A DNA stretch of 44,232 bases from positions 1-44,232 of the forward strand of contig NZ_PYMB01000031.1 of NCBI RefSeq assembly GCF_003026455.1. The letters are read 5' to 3'. Positions within the stretch are counted from its first letter, which is position 1, and each line of letters starts with the position of its first letter. The notes beneath the pieces are model-generated. The model was not told where the DNA came from and did not search any database. It saw only the letters and a list, made by a program, of their open reading frames with translations. This DNA comes from Photobacterium rosenbergii (GTDB taxonomy: Bacteria > Pseudomonadota > Gammaproteobacteria > Enterobacterales > Vibrionaceae). The translations under genes were made by a program, and so were the position numbers. Positions 17,301 through 24,856 of this stretch are shown in pieces.

Positions 17301-17354
17301 ATTCCGTTGAACTATGCGCTGTTCTTCAAGATTAAGCCAATGACAGCAGAGTAA
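14301..17354 (+). CDS. RND efflux transporter permease
   Basis: This is a 1017-residue resistance-nodulation-division pump of the HAE1 type driven by proton motive force. The first helix lies near residues 11-30, followed by a large periplasmic loop with porter subdomains. Helices 2-6 lie near 330-480, a second loop follows, and helices 8-12 lie near 850-1010. The proton-relay position in helix 4 reads GMLVDNAIVVTDG, so the second Asp of the AcrB Asp-Asp pair is Asn. The helix-10 lysine is kept in GMMVKNAIVLVDQ. It is the second gene of a two-gene operon with the adaptor. Exported compounds cannot be read from the sequence. Confidence 0.95.
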   Translation: MNIARYTLAKRTSVWVLIALTLIGGYLSYLKLGRFEDPEFVIRQAVIVTPYAGATAQEVADEVTDVIEGAVQSLQELDEVTSVSKQGMSEVTVEIKRSFSKTDAELQQVWDKLRRKINDAQRSLPPGAGPSIVNDDFADVFAQFYAVTGEGYSDKQLQDYVDELRRELVLVPGVSKTTTMAEKQEAIFVEIASARLEQFGLSAEQVYQVLQKQNMVTVAGTLETESMRVAVVPTSSVRTFDDLKNLQIGIGENNTIMRLGDIATVTRGYQEPTSVLMRYNGMRAIGLGISNVAGGNVVEMGDAVTARIAELESQRPVGIELHDVSIQSESVKASVADFINNLIAAVVIVFVVLLLFMGVRTGIIIGFVLVLTVAGTLIVMLIDDIAMQRISLGALIIALGMLVDNAIVVTDGILTRLQKNPNANREEISAEIVEETKWPLLGGTIVGICAFSAIGLSPSNMGEYAGSLFWVILYSMFLSWVLAITVTPLLCHDFIKVNAKKSNAKPGRVSKLYHQVLVKVLNNQKTSIMVVIAVFVMGVKAFGYVPPGFMPESQRAQFAIDVFLPQGSDISRTESILLNIEKDVRAKDGVTNTISFIGSGGLRFMLTYSAEPENPSYGQLLVDVDDHNIIEALVADLQVELGERYQDASINVWKFMLGPGGGKKIEAAFKGPDSEVLRQLAEQAKTLMNDNPNLIAVQDDWRQQVPVLSPVFSAEKTQQFGLTTQELNSAIEQTLSGRQVGVYREGNDLVPIVVRAPKDERNHERAIENTQVFSSNAGSFIHLSQLIESNDLVWQDAMLRRVDRIPTIMAQADPAPGVLTATAFESIKAEIENMPLPVGYQLEWHGEYKEAKEADEGLMISAPYGFAAMVLAVVFMFNGIRQALVIWLTVPLAVVGVAVGLIIFQTPFEFMATLGFLSLVGMMVKNAIVLVDQADNEVRAGKAPYNAIIDAAMSRARPVILGATTTILGVAPLLIDPFFKSMAVTIMFGLLFATVLTLVVIPLNYALFFKIKPMTAE

Positions 17355-17382
17355 ACTTCTAACGAGAAAAGATGAAATATAA

Positions 17383-17408
17383 AGCCTGAGCAGTGCTCAG
17401 GCTTTTTT
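17383..17408 (+). terminator. rho-independent terminator of the RND operon
   Basis: A 9-bp perfect stem (AGCCTGAGC / GCTCAGGCT) with a 3-nt loop is followed by TTTTTT. Confidence 0.93.
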
Positions 17409-17456
17409 ATTTATCCGATTAGCACCACTAACCTTAATTTAATGAATCCAGCTAAA

Positions 17457-17483
17457 AAGTGAATATCTGATAGTCATTCACTT
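17457..17483. promoter_or_regulatory. inverted repeat AAGTGAAT-N11-ATTCACTT, candidate operator
   Basis: A perfect 8-bp inverted repeat lies between the RND terminator and the barrel gene. The same gap carries two direct copies of ATAAAATACC near 17498-17540. Together they suggest a regulated promoter for the gene at 17649. The regulator is not identifiable. Confidence 0.4.
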
Positions 17484-17648
17484 AATTAACCCTCTCTATA
17501 AAATACCAAGTAAGGCAACCCCCAATATAAAATACCTTTAATTAGGGGTTACGAAGGCAATGGATATGTCCCCAAAAATAAATAATGAGTGTTAATCCAT
17601 ATTAACGCTCGGATTACCTATCTATTCATATATGCGCGAGCGTTAACG

Positions 17649-18944
17649 ATGAAATATTATTATTTACTTCCATTGTTATTTACTTCAATGGCTATAGCCA
17701 CTTCTCATCCTCCTTCAGTCCCGTACTCCGACAAGGAAAACTGGGGGGTGGGTATGGGCATGCGCAGCGCAAACATTATCTTCGATACCAGCGACAATGT
17801 GGTTCACGATGTCATGCCGTTGCTATTTTACCAAGGCGACAACTTCTACCTTGATGGCGCTTCCGGCGGATATCGGTTTTACCAAAGCGATAATGTCTCT
17901 GTCGGAGCACTTGGCAGGATCCGTTTTTTTGATATCCCCAAGCGCTACCAGAATGATGTACAAGGCACCCAGTTTGATCTTGGCGGTAATATCACTTGGC
18001 ACTACTCCCCGCAGCTTGATTTCAGCGCGGAGGTACTGAGTGATAAAGATGGTCGGGTCTATTCCAACTTCACTGGCGAATATACCTTTGACCACCCTTC
18101 TTGGCGTATCAGTCCTTACGCTACCGTAACGGGTAAAACCTCGAGATTCAATAATACCTACTATGGTCTCAATACCGAGGACATTGGCAGCGGGTTCAGC
18201 TATAGCGCCGGTGTCAGAGGTCGCTACCAGCTCTATGAAAACCTTTATGCAGTCGGCCAAACTAGCGCCACTTTACTGGATAACAAGACCTACAACAGCG
18301 ATCTCGTCAACTCTAGGGCACAATGGGAAACCTACCTTGGCCTAGCGCTATTCAATACCCCAGGGCAAAGGACGCACTCACAACTCCCGACCAACTCGTA
18401 CCTGCGGGTTGCCAGCGGTGTCGCCACTACCTCCGGCGTGTCAGACCTTTTGATACTCGACAATAAAACCGACCCATACCGCAACACCATGACCTCGGTA
18501 TTTTATGGTCACCCGATTGCTGACACCGTGTTTGGCTGGCCATTGGACTTCTACCTCACACCGGGTTTTGTCCAACACCATAAATCCGACGTACAGGGCA
18601 GTTTTGGCGAATATGTCATGGCTATAAAGGCTTACTATACCTTCAATTGGCCCACAACATGGCGCTTCGGCTTTGCAGAGGGGATCTCATACAGCACCCA
18701 AATCAGCCATATAGAAAGGGAGCGGTTGGCCGAGAAAGGATACAAACCCAGCAAGCTGATGAACTACTTGGATTTCTCTTTTGATGTCAATGTTGGGGAT
18801 ATGCTCAACAACAAATCACTGTCGAACATGTGGTTAGGCTATAGCCTGCATCACCGTTCGGGGATCTTCACCCAGACTTCAGCTTTTGGCAGGATCAAAG
18901 GAGGCAGTGATTACAATAGTCTTTATATACAATGGGACTTTTAA
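17649..18944 (+). CDS. MipA/OmpV-family outer-membrane protein, long form
   Basis: The product is 431 residues with a signal peptide (MKYYYLLPLLFTSMAIATS). The N-terminal half matches the MipA/OmpV style: WGVGMGMRSANIIFDTS, LLFYQGDNFYLDGASGGYRF and regularly alternating beta strands. Such proteins are usually about 250 residues. Here a second beta-rich half runs to a C-terminal aromatic (YNSLYIQWDF), as expected for a barrel inserted by the Bam complex, so this may be an enlarged barrel or two fused ones. MipA scaffolds murein enzymes in E. coli, and OmpV members are often induced by two-component systems; the role here is unknown. The start at 17649 is set by the signal peptide; the ribosome-binding site is weak. 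Confidence 0.8.
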   Translation: MKYYYLLPLLFTSMAIATSHPPSVPYSDKENWGVGMGMRSANIIFDTSDNVVHDVMPLLFYQGDNFYLDGASGGYRFYQSDNVSVGALGRIRFFDIPKRYQNDVQGTQFDLGGNITWHYSPQLDFSAEVLSDKDGRVYSNFTGEYTFDHPSWRISPYATVTGKTSRFNNTYYGLNTEDIGSGFSYSAGVRGRYQLYENLYAVGQTSATLLDNKTYNSDLVNSRAQWETYLGLALFNTPGQRTHSQLPTNSYLRVASGVATTSGVSDLLILDNKTDPYRNTMTSVFYGHPIADTVFGWPLDFYLTPGFVQHHKSDVQGSFGEYVMAIKAYYTFNWPTTWRFGFAEGISYSTQISHIERERLAEKGYKPSKLMNYLDFSFDVNVGDMLNNKSLSNMWLGYSLHHRSGIFTQTSAFGRIKGGSDYNSLYIQWDF

Positions 18945-19026
18945 TACCTGTAACATGCGTTGCCAATCTCCTTATTTACTGATAAATTCCGCACGTTTTT
19001 TATCAATTTCAGCAAGGAGGTTTCCG

Positions 19027-19083
19027 ATGATTATTTCTCAACAAACTCAATGTAACGAGCGTCCTTACGTCATTTTAGGCTGA
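19027..19083 (+). CDS. 18-residue leader peptide upstream of methyltransferase
   Basis: An ideal Shine-Dalgarno (AAGGAGG) lies 6 nt before an ATG that opens a complete 18-codon ORF, MIISQQTQCNERPYVILG, ending TGA. Its last codons and stop lie inside a two-part stem (19060-19112), and the methyltransferase start follows 59 nt after the stop. The combination of a strong ribosome-binding site, a tiny ORF and overlapping hairpins is typical of leader peptides that control a downstream gene by ribosome position. The peptide has three Gln and one Cys codon. No known leader family was recognised. Confidence 0.65.
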   Translation: MIISQQTQCNERPYVILG

Positions 19084-19131
19084 TTGAAACTCCTAAAGAA
19101 TATGTAAGGACGACAAACAAATTTATTGTCG
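19060..19131 (+). promoter_or_regulatory. candidate translational attenuator hairpins
   Basis: The first stem pairs CGTCCTTAC (19060-19068) with GTAAGGACG (19104-19112) and encloses TTTAGG (19074-19079) with CCTAAA (19092-19097). A second stem pairs CGACAA (19111-19116) with TTGTCG (19126-19131) and abuts the weak GGA site of the gene starting at 19143. The two stems share bases 19111-19112, so they compete at that edge. No U-run follows, which points to translational rather than transcriptional control (inference). Confidence 0.6.
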
Positions 19132-19142
19132 GAATTACAAAC

Positions 19143-19982
19143 ATGTACAACAAACTCAATGAAACAACAGCCAAGCCAGTTGTTTGGTCTGCATACACCG
19201 CCGATGTCCTGTGGGCAGATAGCCATATCGCCAAACATATGTTGGCCTACCACCTTAACCCAGAGATCGAGGCGGCGTCCCGTTCGTTTGATTTTATCGA
19301 TGAGTCGGTAAACTGGTTGGTTTCAACCTTCGACCTAGGTCAATCATCCAAAACCATCGATTTTGGCTGTGGTCCGGGCTTGTATACCCAGCGCCTGAAG
19401 AAACAGGGAATAGGGACCGTCATAGGGCTCGATTTCTCGCAAAACTCCCTCGCTTACGCAACGGAGCAAGCCAAACTATCGAACTTAGAAATCGAGTACC
19501 ATCTGGGGAATTACCTGGATTACCGTGATTCGCGCCGGTTTGACATGATCACCATGGTGATGTGCGACTTGTGTGCACTAAGCCCAACGCAGCGAGCGGT
19601 CTTACTCGGCAAGTTCAAGTCCATGCTGGCTCCAAACGGGGTGATTGCCTTGGATGTCTATACCGCGACGAGGTTTGAGAAACAAACCGAATCTCAGACC
19701 CTTGCCAAAAACGCAATGGGTGGGTTTTGGAGTGCCGAAGACTACTGGTGTATCCAGTCCTCCTTCACTTACGATGATGACCTTGTCACACTGGACAAAT
19801 ATGTCATTAGTGAAGCGCAAAGAGAGTGGACGGTTTACAACTGGCTGCAGCACTTCACGCTCGACATGCTAAAAGCAGAGCTTGAACCTCATGGGTTGGA
19901 AGTTAAGTCCACCTACAGTGACTTGTGCGGCAAGCCTTTCGCCAAGAGCGATGAGATGGCAGTGATTATCGGCCACAAGTAA
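19143..19982 (+). CDS. class I SAM-dependent methyltransferase
   Basis: This is a 279-residue Rossmann-fold methyltransferase. Motif I is IDFGCGPGLYTQRL at about residues 77-90. The acidic residue at the end of strand 2 is in GLDFSQNSL, motif II is FDMITMVMCDLCAL, and the post-II strand is APNGVIALDVYT. The first about 70 residues include a helical segment with tryptophans (VVWSAYTADVLWADSHIAK). The C-terminal part (EDYWCIQSSFTYDDD, WTVYNWLQHFTLDMLKAEL) resembles small-molecule methyltransferases. The substrate cannot be told; a leader-controlled resistance or detoxification role is one possibility. It is preceded by an 18-residue ORF and hairpins and followed by its own terminator. Confidence 0.88.
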   Translation: MYNKLNETTAKPVVWSAYTADVLWADSHIAKHMLAYHLNPEIEAASRSFDFIDESVNWLVSTFDLGQSSKTIDFGCGPGLYTQRLKKQGIGTVIGLDFSQNSLAYATEQAKLSNLEIEYHLGNYLDYRDSRRFDMITMVMCDLCALSPTQRAVLLGKFKSMLAPNGVIALDVYTATRFEKQTESQTLAKNAMGGFWSAEDYWCIQSSFTYDDDLVTLDKYVISEAQREWTVYNWLQHFTLDMLKAELEPHGLEVKSTYSDLCGKPFAKSDEMAVIIGHK

Positions 19983-20000
19983 CTACGATATAAACAGATT

Positions 20001-20026
20001 AGGGGCGATTGCATCGCCCCTTTTTC
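20001..20026 (+). terminator. rho-independent terminator after the methyltransferase
   Basis: A 9-bp perfect stem (AGGGGCGAT / ATCGCCCCT) with a 3-nt loop is followed by TTTT. Confidence 0.92.
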
Positions 20027-20053
20027 GCATTTTTAACTCACAATTGCTTGGCT

Positions 20054-20443
20054 TTATAGCTCCTGCATCAACTGGATATAGTTTCCGCAGGTATCGTCTA
20101 ACACCGCAATCATGACTGGCCCCGCTTCTCTTGGAGAAATCGAGAATTGAACGCCTAGCCCTGTCAGCCGTTCGTATTCTTTGTTGATGTCGTCGACAGC
20201 GAAGGATGTCCAAGGGATCCCTGCTTCTTTCAAGGAACTTTGGTATTGCCTGGCTGGCTCAAAGGCCATGGGCTCAAGCAATAACTCTACCCCAGATTGC
20301 TCTTGTGGAGAGACAACGGTTAACCACTTGTGCTCGCCTAGGGGGACTTCTGCTTTCTTAATAAACCCTAAAATATTGGTATAGAAGTTCAATGCTTTGT
20401 CTTGATCTTCAACCGGAACGCTAGTGAGGCAGATTTTGATCAC
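20054..20443 (-). CDS. VOC-family protein (glyoxalase/dioxygenase superfamily)
   Basis: This is a 129-residue vicinal-oxygen-chelate protein with two beta-alpha-beta-beta-beta modules: VPVEDQDKALNFYTNILGF, and later FAVDDINKEYERLTGLGV with DTCGNYIQLMQEL, where the terminal Glu is a usual metal ligand. Members include glyoxalase I, dioxygenases and drug-sequestering proteins; the substrate is unknown. It lies 76 nt downstream of an AraC-type regulator on the same strand, so the pair is probably an operon and the regulator probably controls it. Confidence 0.88.
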   Translation of the reverse strand: MIKICLTSVPVEDQDKALNFYTNILGFIKKAEVPLGEHKWLTVVSPQEQSGVELLLEPMAFEPARQYQSSLKEAGIPWTSFAVDDINKEYERLTGLGVQFSISPREAGPVMIAVLDDTCGNYIQLMQEL

Positions 20444-20519
20444 TGATATTCGCCTTTGCTGATTTGGAATACCTCAAAGATAGCCAAACCATCGCCCAAA
20501 AACTTATTCCAGATTGCTT

Positions 20520-20921
20520 TTATCCCACTTTTGTCTGTCGTTTTTGAAACTCTCTTGGCGAATACCCCGTGCACTTTTTAAAGACTGAGGAGAAAGTCGT
20601 TAAGCTTTCATAGCCCACGTCATAGCAAGTTTGGGTTATGGGATTTCCTTTCCTTAACAGTGCCTTGGCTTTTGAAATACGCATATCTCGCAGGTAGTTT
20701 CTCGGCGTGACCCCATACATCTGCTTGAAGATTCGCACATAGTGGAAGCGAGACATAAAAGCAGCTTCAGCTAAGTCGTTTAACTCAACCCTTTCCGAGT
20801 GGTGCTTCTCCATAAACGCTTTGGACTGCCTAATAAGGGCGTTCTGTTTTGGCCGTAGTGGTATCTCGCTGTATAAGCGATCAATCTCTTGCTCATAGTA
20901 TGTCTTAGGGGGAGATGGCAT
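20520..20921 (-). CDS. stand-alone AraC-type DNA-binding regulator
   Basis: The 133-residue protein is almost only an AraC double HTH (about 25-130): LNDLAEAAFMSRFHYVRIFKQ with MYGVTPRNYL, then the second-helix signature YDVGYESLTTFSSVFKKCTGYSP. No sensor domain is attached, as in MarA, SoxS and Rob-like or transcription-only regulators. The N-terminal 24 residues are polar and acidic (YYEQEIDRLYSEIPLRPKQ). It precedes the VOC gene and likely regulates it. Because it has no ligand domain, control may be through its own synthesis level. Confidence 0.88.
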   Translation of the reverse strand: MPSPPKTYYEQEIDRLYSEIPLRPKQNALIRQSKAFMEKHHSERVELNDLAEAAFMSRFHYVRIFKQMYGVTPRNYLRDMRISKAKALLRKGNPITQTCYDVGYESLTTFSSVFKKCTGYSPREFQKRQTKVG

Positions 20922-21087
20922 CTGGCTTCTGCTGTTATGAAGAGGTATGGTTTATTTTAACATGTTTAAATCCAACAATGGCTTCTCCATCATCGCATGA
21001 AGGTGAGTAACTACTTTTACTTTCAAGCGTTATGTTATACGACACATAATGAGTATTTTGAGTTACCGTAGAACAATGGATTTAACT

Positions 21088-22239
21088 TTAATCAGGCAGG
21101 TTTAGTTTCAATACCCTAAGGACATTTCCGCCCAACACTTTTTGGGTATCTTCCTGAGATAAACCTTGAGCTAGAAGTGCTGCTGTAATCATGGGTACCC
21201 CGGTTGTATCAAACGGGGTGATAACATTACCATCAAAGTCAGAACCTAACCCCACGTGATCAATCCCGGCCACTTCGATGGTATACAGGATAGCTTTAAC
21301 TATCCCTTCTATGCTGGTGTCACAAACTGCACTTTTCCAGTAACCGATCCCAATAACACCACCGTTTTGAGCAACCGCATGAATTTGTTCATCAGTAAGA
21401 TTACGCTTTCCCGGACAGGTGCCTTGCACGCCACCATGAGACACAACAACAGGTTTTGTTGCCAATTCGAGTGTTTCTTTAAAGGCTAACGGGGATGCAT
21501 GAGCCAGATCGATGGTAATTCCGAGAGACTCCAGTTGTGGAATTAAATCCTGACCCAATGTAGTGAGGCCGCCTTTTTCTATTCCATGCGCTGAGCCAGC
21601 AAATTGGTTATCAAAATGGTGAGTTAACCCCATCATCCTGTATCCAGCTAGATAAAACTCATTCAGAGCATCACTTCCCCCCTGCAACGCGTGCATACCT
21701 TCCAGTGAAAGCAAACCTTTTACACCACCAACAGACAAGTCTTTTTTCCTAAGTACTAACGTCAGCTCCGACTGTTTCGCCAGTTGGTTCAACTCAGCAG
21801 CCTGAACTAAGGCACGCTGCTTCGGGCTAAACCAAGTGATAGGAGAACGCCATGAACTAATAAACAGCAGAGGCAAGATATCTGAATCATTGCGTGTTGA
21901 GGAATAATTTCGAACCTTAGGTACCTTAGTCACAACCCCAAACACCTGAAGATCAATCCCTCCCTCAATTAGACGAGGTATATCAATATGCCCAAGCTTG
22001 TTCTTTTTCCTAAGATCTCTGCCCCAAAGCAACGGATCCGCATGTAGATCAGCAACGAAAGCTTGCAGGTGGAATCGGCGATTTTCATCAGACACCGAAT
22101 AGGGAGGAGACTCAAGTACATTGTTATTCTTGCCATCCACACTCTTTAAGATGATAAACCGAAGCACCAAAAGTACGATTACAACCAGTGCAATCAAACT
22201 AATGGAAGCAGTAGTCAATAAATGGCGTTTCATCTGCAT
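21088..22239 (-). CDS. membrane-anchored dipeptidase, peptidase family M19
   Basis: This is a 383-residue zinc dipeptidase of the renal dipeptidase family. An N-terminal hydrophobic anchor (about 9-30, ASISLIALVVIVLLVLRFII) would place it in the inner membrane facing the periplasm. The M19 metal ligands are visible: HAD in FVADLHADPL, Glu in LSLEGMHAL, His in IDLAHAS and His in VVSHGGV. The substrate Asp lies in GLGSDFDGN. The family cleaves dipeptides, some with D-residues or beta-lactam-like amides. It is monocistronic; the next gene leftward is a convergent-free gap and upstream lies gltS on the same strand, 210 nt away. Confidence 0.92.
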   Translation of the reverse strand: MQMKRHLLTTASISLIALVVIVLLVLRFIILKSVDGKNNNVLESPPYSVSDENRRFHLQAFVADLHADPLLWGRDLRKKNKLGHIDIPRLIEGGIDLQVFGVVTKVPKVRNYSSTRNDSDILPLLFISSWRSPITWFSPKQRALVQAAELNQLAKQSELTLVLRKKDLSVGGVKGLLSLEGMHALQGGSDALNEFYLAGYRMMGLTHHFDNQFAGSAHGIEKGGLTTLGQDLIPQLESLGITIDLAHASPLAFKETLELATKPVVVSHGGVQGTCPGKRNLTDEQIHAVAQNGGVIGIGYWKSAVCDTSIEGIVKAILYTIEVAGIDHVGLGSDFDGNVITPFDTTGVPMITAALLAQGLSQEDTQKVLGGNVLRVLKLNLPD

Positions 22240-22449
22240 CTACTTTGGCCTTCAATCGTTAAGTGGATATTCACATAGGTTGCTCGCCATAAATAGTCAC
22301 CAATGCTGTTCTGAAATACTGCTATTTGTTGTCTTAAATAACTTTTTGCTCAGCAAATTGCCTGAGACGACAACTTTTTGGCAGATATTATTTGTATAGT
22401 TCAACTACGGCCAATCATCCCTTATAAGTTGGTTCTTATAAAGAAACAC

Positions 22450-23649
22450 TCAGAAGAAACTATTAACAAAACCATTAATAATCAGCGCATTGGCAATATC
22501 AATAAAGAATCCGCACACCAACGGGACAATGATGAAAGCCTTGTGCGCAGCGCCATGCTGCTGGGTTACCGCGGTCATGTTCACAATCGCCGTGGCCGTT
22601 GAACCCAAAGTGATCCCGCCAAAGCCCGAACTGATCACTGCGGCCTCGTAATTCTTACCCATCGCACGGAATACCACCAATAGGGTGAACCCAACAGATA
22701 GAATCACCTGACTGATTATCACAACGCTCAAGAACAAGAGTGAACTCTGCAATTGCCATAACTGAAGCCCCATCAGGGCCATAGTCAAAAACATTCCCAG
22801 GCAAATGTCTGAAATCAGTGTTTGTCCCAACTGGGCATTCTGGCTGGTCTTTTTCTTAAGCACCACCGATTGGAAATTACCGATAATGATCCCCGCCAAT
22901 AGACAGGCTACGAACATAGGCAACTGAAGGCCCAGCGACGCCATCGCGATATCGACAAAGTAGCCGAGCATCAAACTCAAATTGAGCATCAACCACGCAT
23001 AAAGATAGCCAAAGTGATCCAACTTAACGGTTTCATTATGGCAAACACCAATATCCAACTGATGGTCAGTGTTAGCTTCTAACCGGTACTTTTTAATCAG
23101 GTAGTTAGCGATAGGCCCGCCCACTAGACACGCCGAGATAAGCCCGAGGGTATTGCTGGCAATGCCAATCTCAGCAGCGCCTTCTAACCCCATCTCCGCA
23201 AAGGATGGCGACCATGCCATGGTTGTCCCAACACCACCAATCAAGGAAATAGAGCCCGCCATTAAGCCCAATAAAGGCTCGAAACCAAATATAGAGGCAA
23301 CACTTACACCGACAATATTCTGCAAGCCGATATAAATCACAGCGAGTAGTGTTAGTACCAACAGCGGCTTACCACCAGATAAGAGTGTTTTGATATTGGC
23401 ACTTAGTCCAATACCGGCAAAGAAGTACAGTAATAAGGCATCCCTTGCCTCGAGTTCAAATTCAATCGTGGTATTAAAGAAGTAATAAATAACAGCAACA
23501 GCAATGGCACAAGTAAAGCCACCGATGACTGGCTCAGGAATACTGTATTTTCTTAGTAACTCAAAGCGCATGGTGGCAAACTTACCAATGAATAACAGGC
23601 AAATTGCGAGCGTAAAAGAAACAAAACCATCAATCACAATAGTCTGCAT
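22450..23649 (-). CDS. gltS: sodium/glutamate symporter GltS
   Basis: This is a 399-residue integral membrane protein with about ten helices in two repeated halves. The two re-entrant Gly/Ser-rich loops typical of GltS are GSISLIGGVGTTMAWSPSF (about 132-150) and SSGFGGITLGSTATAIVNM (about 341-359). The length matches E. coli GltS (401). It imports glutamate with sodium. AGGA sits just before the start. It is divergent from a LysR gene at 23853, whose product is a natural candidate to control it; E. coli gltS lacks such a partner. Confidence 0.95.
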   Translation of the reverse strand: MQTIVIDGFVSFTLAICLLFIGKFATMRFELLRKYSIPEPVIGGFTCAIAVAVIYYFFNTTIEFELEARDALLLYFFAGIGLSANIKTLLSGGKPLLVLTLLAVIYIGLQNIVGVSVASIFGFEPLLGLMAGSISLIGGVGTTMAWSPSFAEMGLEGAAEIGIASNTLGLISACLVGGPIANYLIKKYRLEANTDHQLDIGVCHNETVKLDHFGYLYAWLMLNLSLMLGYFVDIAMASLGLQLPMFVACLLAGIIIGNFQSVVLKKKTSQNAQLGQTLISDICLGMFLTMALMGLQLWQLQSSLLFLSVVIISQVILSVGFTLLVVFRAMGKNYEAAVISSGFGGITLGSTATAIVNMTAVTQQHGAAHKAFIIVPLVCGFFIDIANALIINGFVNSFF

Positions 23650-23852
23650 AATTTCCTAACCTAAATAATTTTCTAACCAAAATATTTTTCTTACCAAAAC
23701 AGTTTTCTAACTTAAATTAATAAGCGAGATTGAATGCCCCGCTCTAGGTAATATTCACTAACACGTTGAATACTCATCTTTTAAATCAATCAGGTTGTGC
23801 TATGTTAGTAACAGATTCATATTGGAAAATGGCCATGGAGTAGACAGCGCAG

Positions 23853-24791
23853 ATGAAAACCAATCTTGAGGATCTTGACCTTAATCTCCTAAAGCTACTT
23901 CGCGTGGTGGTAGAAACTCGCAACACATCGATTGCTGCAGAAAAACTCGGTATTTCTCAAACCAGTGTCAGCCGAGGATTGGCAAAACTACGTGAAACAT
24001 TCGGAGACCAGTTATTTATTCGCAAGGCCCATGGTGTCGAACCCTCAGAACTGGCCGAGCGACTCGCAGAAGCCGCAGAGAACATGCTGACTCCCTTCGC
24101 CAATGTGCTTGACTCCTACCAAAGCTTTAATCCGCTTGAATATAGTGGCAAAGTCGTTATTGCCCTCGAGTTAAGTCTCCTCGAGACGTTTGGCCAAGGT
24201 ATTTACCGGGCACTCAATGACGCGCTACCCAATGCGAGCCTCGAGCTCATTTATTGGCAAGAAGGCTCACTGCAAGACATTCTCGATCGAAAAATCGATT
24301 ATATGGTCCACTATTCACCTTATCCTCTGCCTCAAGACCTTTATGCCCATCATCTCAGTAGCCTGAAAATCAGCTTGGTTGCAAGGAAGGATCATTCTAT
24401 CCTCAGTCAAACCAGCGACCTAGAATCTATCGCTCATCTTCCGGTAGTAAAGCTCGTTTCCGATGCTGTTAACGTAAAGCGTGACGCCTTTGATGAACTT
24501 TATTTAGAAAAAGGGTTTACGCCGAAAATTGCACTCAGAACGCACAGTATTCCTGTTGCTATCACAAAACTTGAGAGTTCCGATGCCATCAAGTTCAGTA
24601 GCAGTTACCTCATGAACCTGAGCGATAAGTTAGCCTGCTATCCATTACCTAAAATGCCAGCGCATTTGACGGAGTTCAGCATTTCAGGCAGCTATCTTCA
24701 GTCCAAACGAGGTTACCCACTCAACCAGCACCTGCACCAAACCATGCAAACCTTCTTCGATAGCGTGGTGCAGCCAGATATGACCCAATAA
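23853..24791 (+). CDS. LysR-family regulator divergent from gltS
   Basis: This 312-residue regulator has its HTH at residues 5-65 (LEDLDLNLLKLLRVVVETRN, then AAEKLGISQTSVSRGLAKLRETFGDQLFIRKAHGVEPSEL). This style belongs to the NodD/LeuO/PA-type subgroup in which the text starts with DLNLL. The effector domain follows from about 95. The 203-bp divergent region with gltS suggests it controls glutamate uptake, an inference from position. A strong terminator follows. Confidence 0.9.
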   Translation: MKTNLEDLDLNLLKLLRVVVETRNTSIAAEKLGISQTSVSRGLAKLRETFGDQLFIRKAHGVEPSELAERLAEAAENMLTPFANVLDSYQSFNPLEYSGKVVIALELSLLETFGQGIYRALNDALPNASLELIYWQEGSLQDILDRKIDYMVHYSPYPLPQDLYAHHLSSLKISLVARKDHSILSQTSDLESIAHLPVVKLVSDAVNVKRDAFDELYLEKGFTPKIALRTHSIPVAITKLESSDAIKFSSSYLMNLSDKLACYPLPKMPAHLTEFSISGSYLQSKRGYPLNQHLHQTMQTFFDSVVQPDMTQ

Positions 24792-24801
24792 CTTCTCATT
24801 C

Positions 24802-24840
24802 AGCAGGTAACCAGCGTTATTGAGTAGTTACCTGCTTTTT
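24802..24840 (+). terminator. rho-independent terminator after the LysR gene
   Basis: A 10-bp perfect stem (AGCAGGTAAC / GTTACCTGCT) with a 15-nt loop is followed by TTTT. It lies between convergent genes. Confidence 0.88.
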
Positions 24841-24856
24841 AATAGAGCCTCAATGT

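Noticed and set aside
17535..17593. Very short ORF (MDMSPKINNEC) upstream of the MipA-like gene
   Set aside because: GAAGG lies too close to its first ATG, and no hairpin or codon pattern suggests a leader role.
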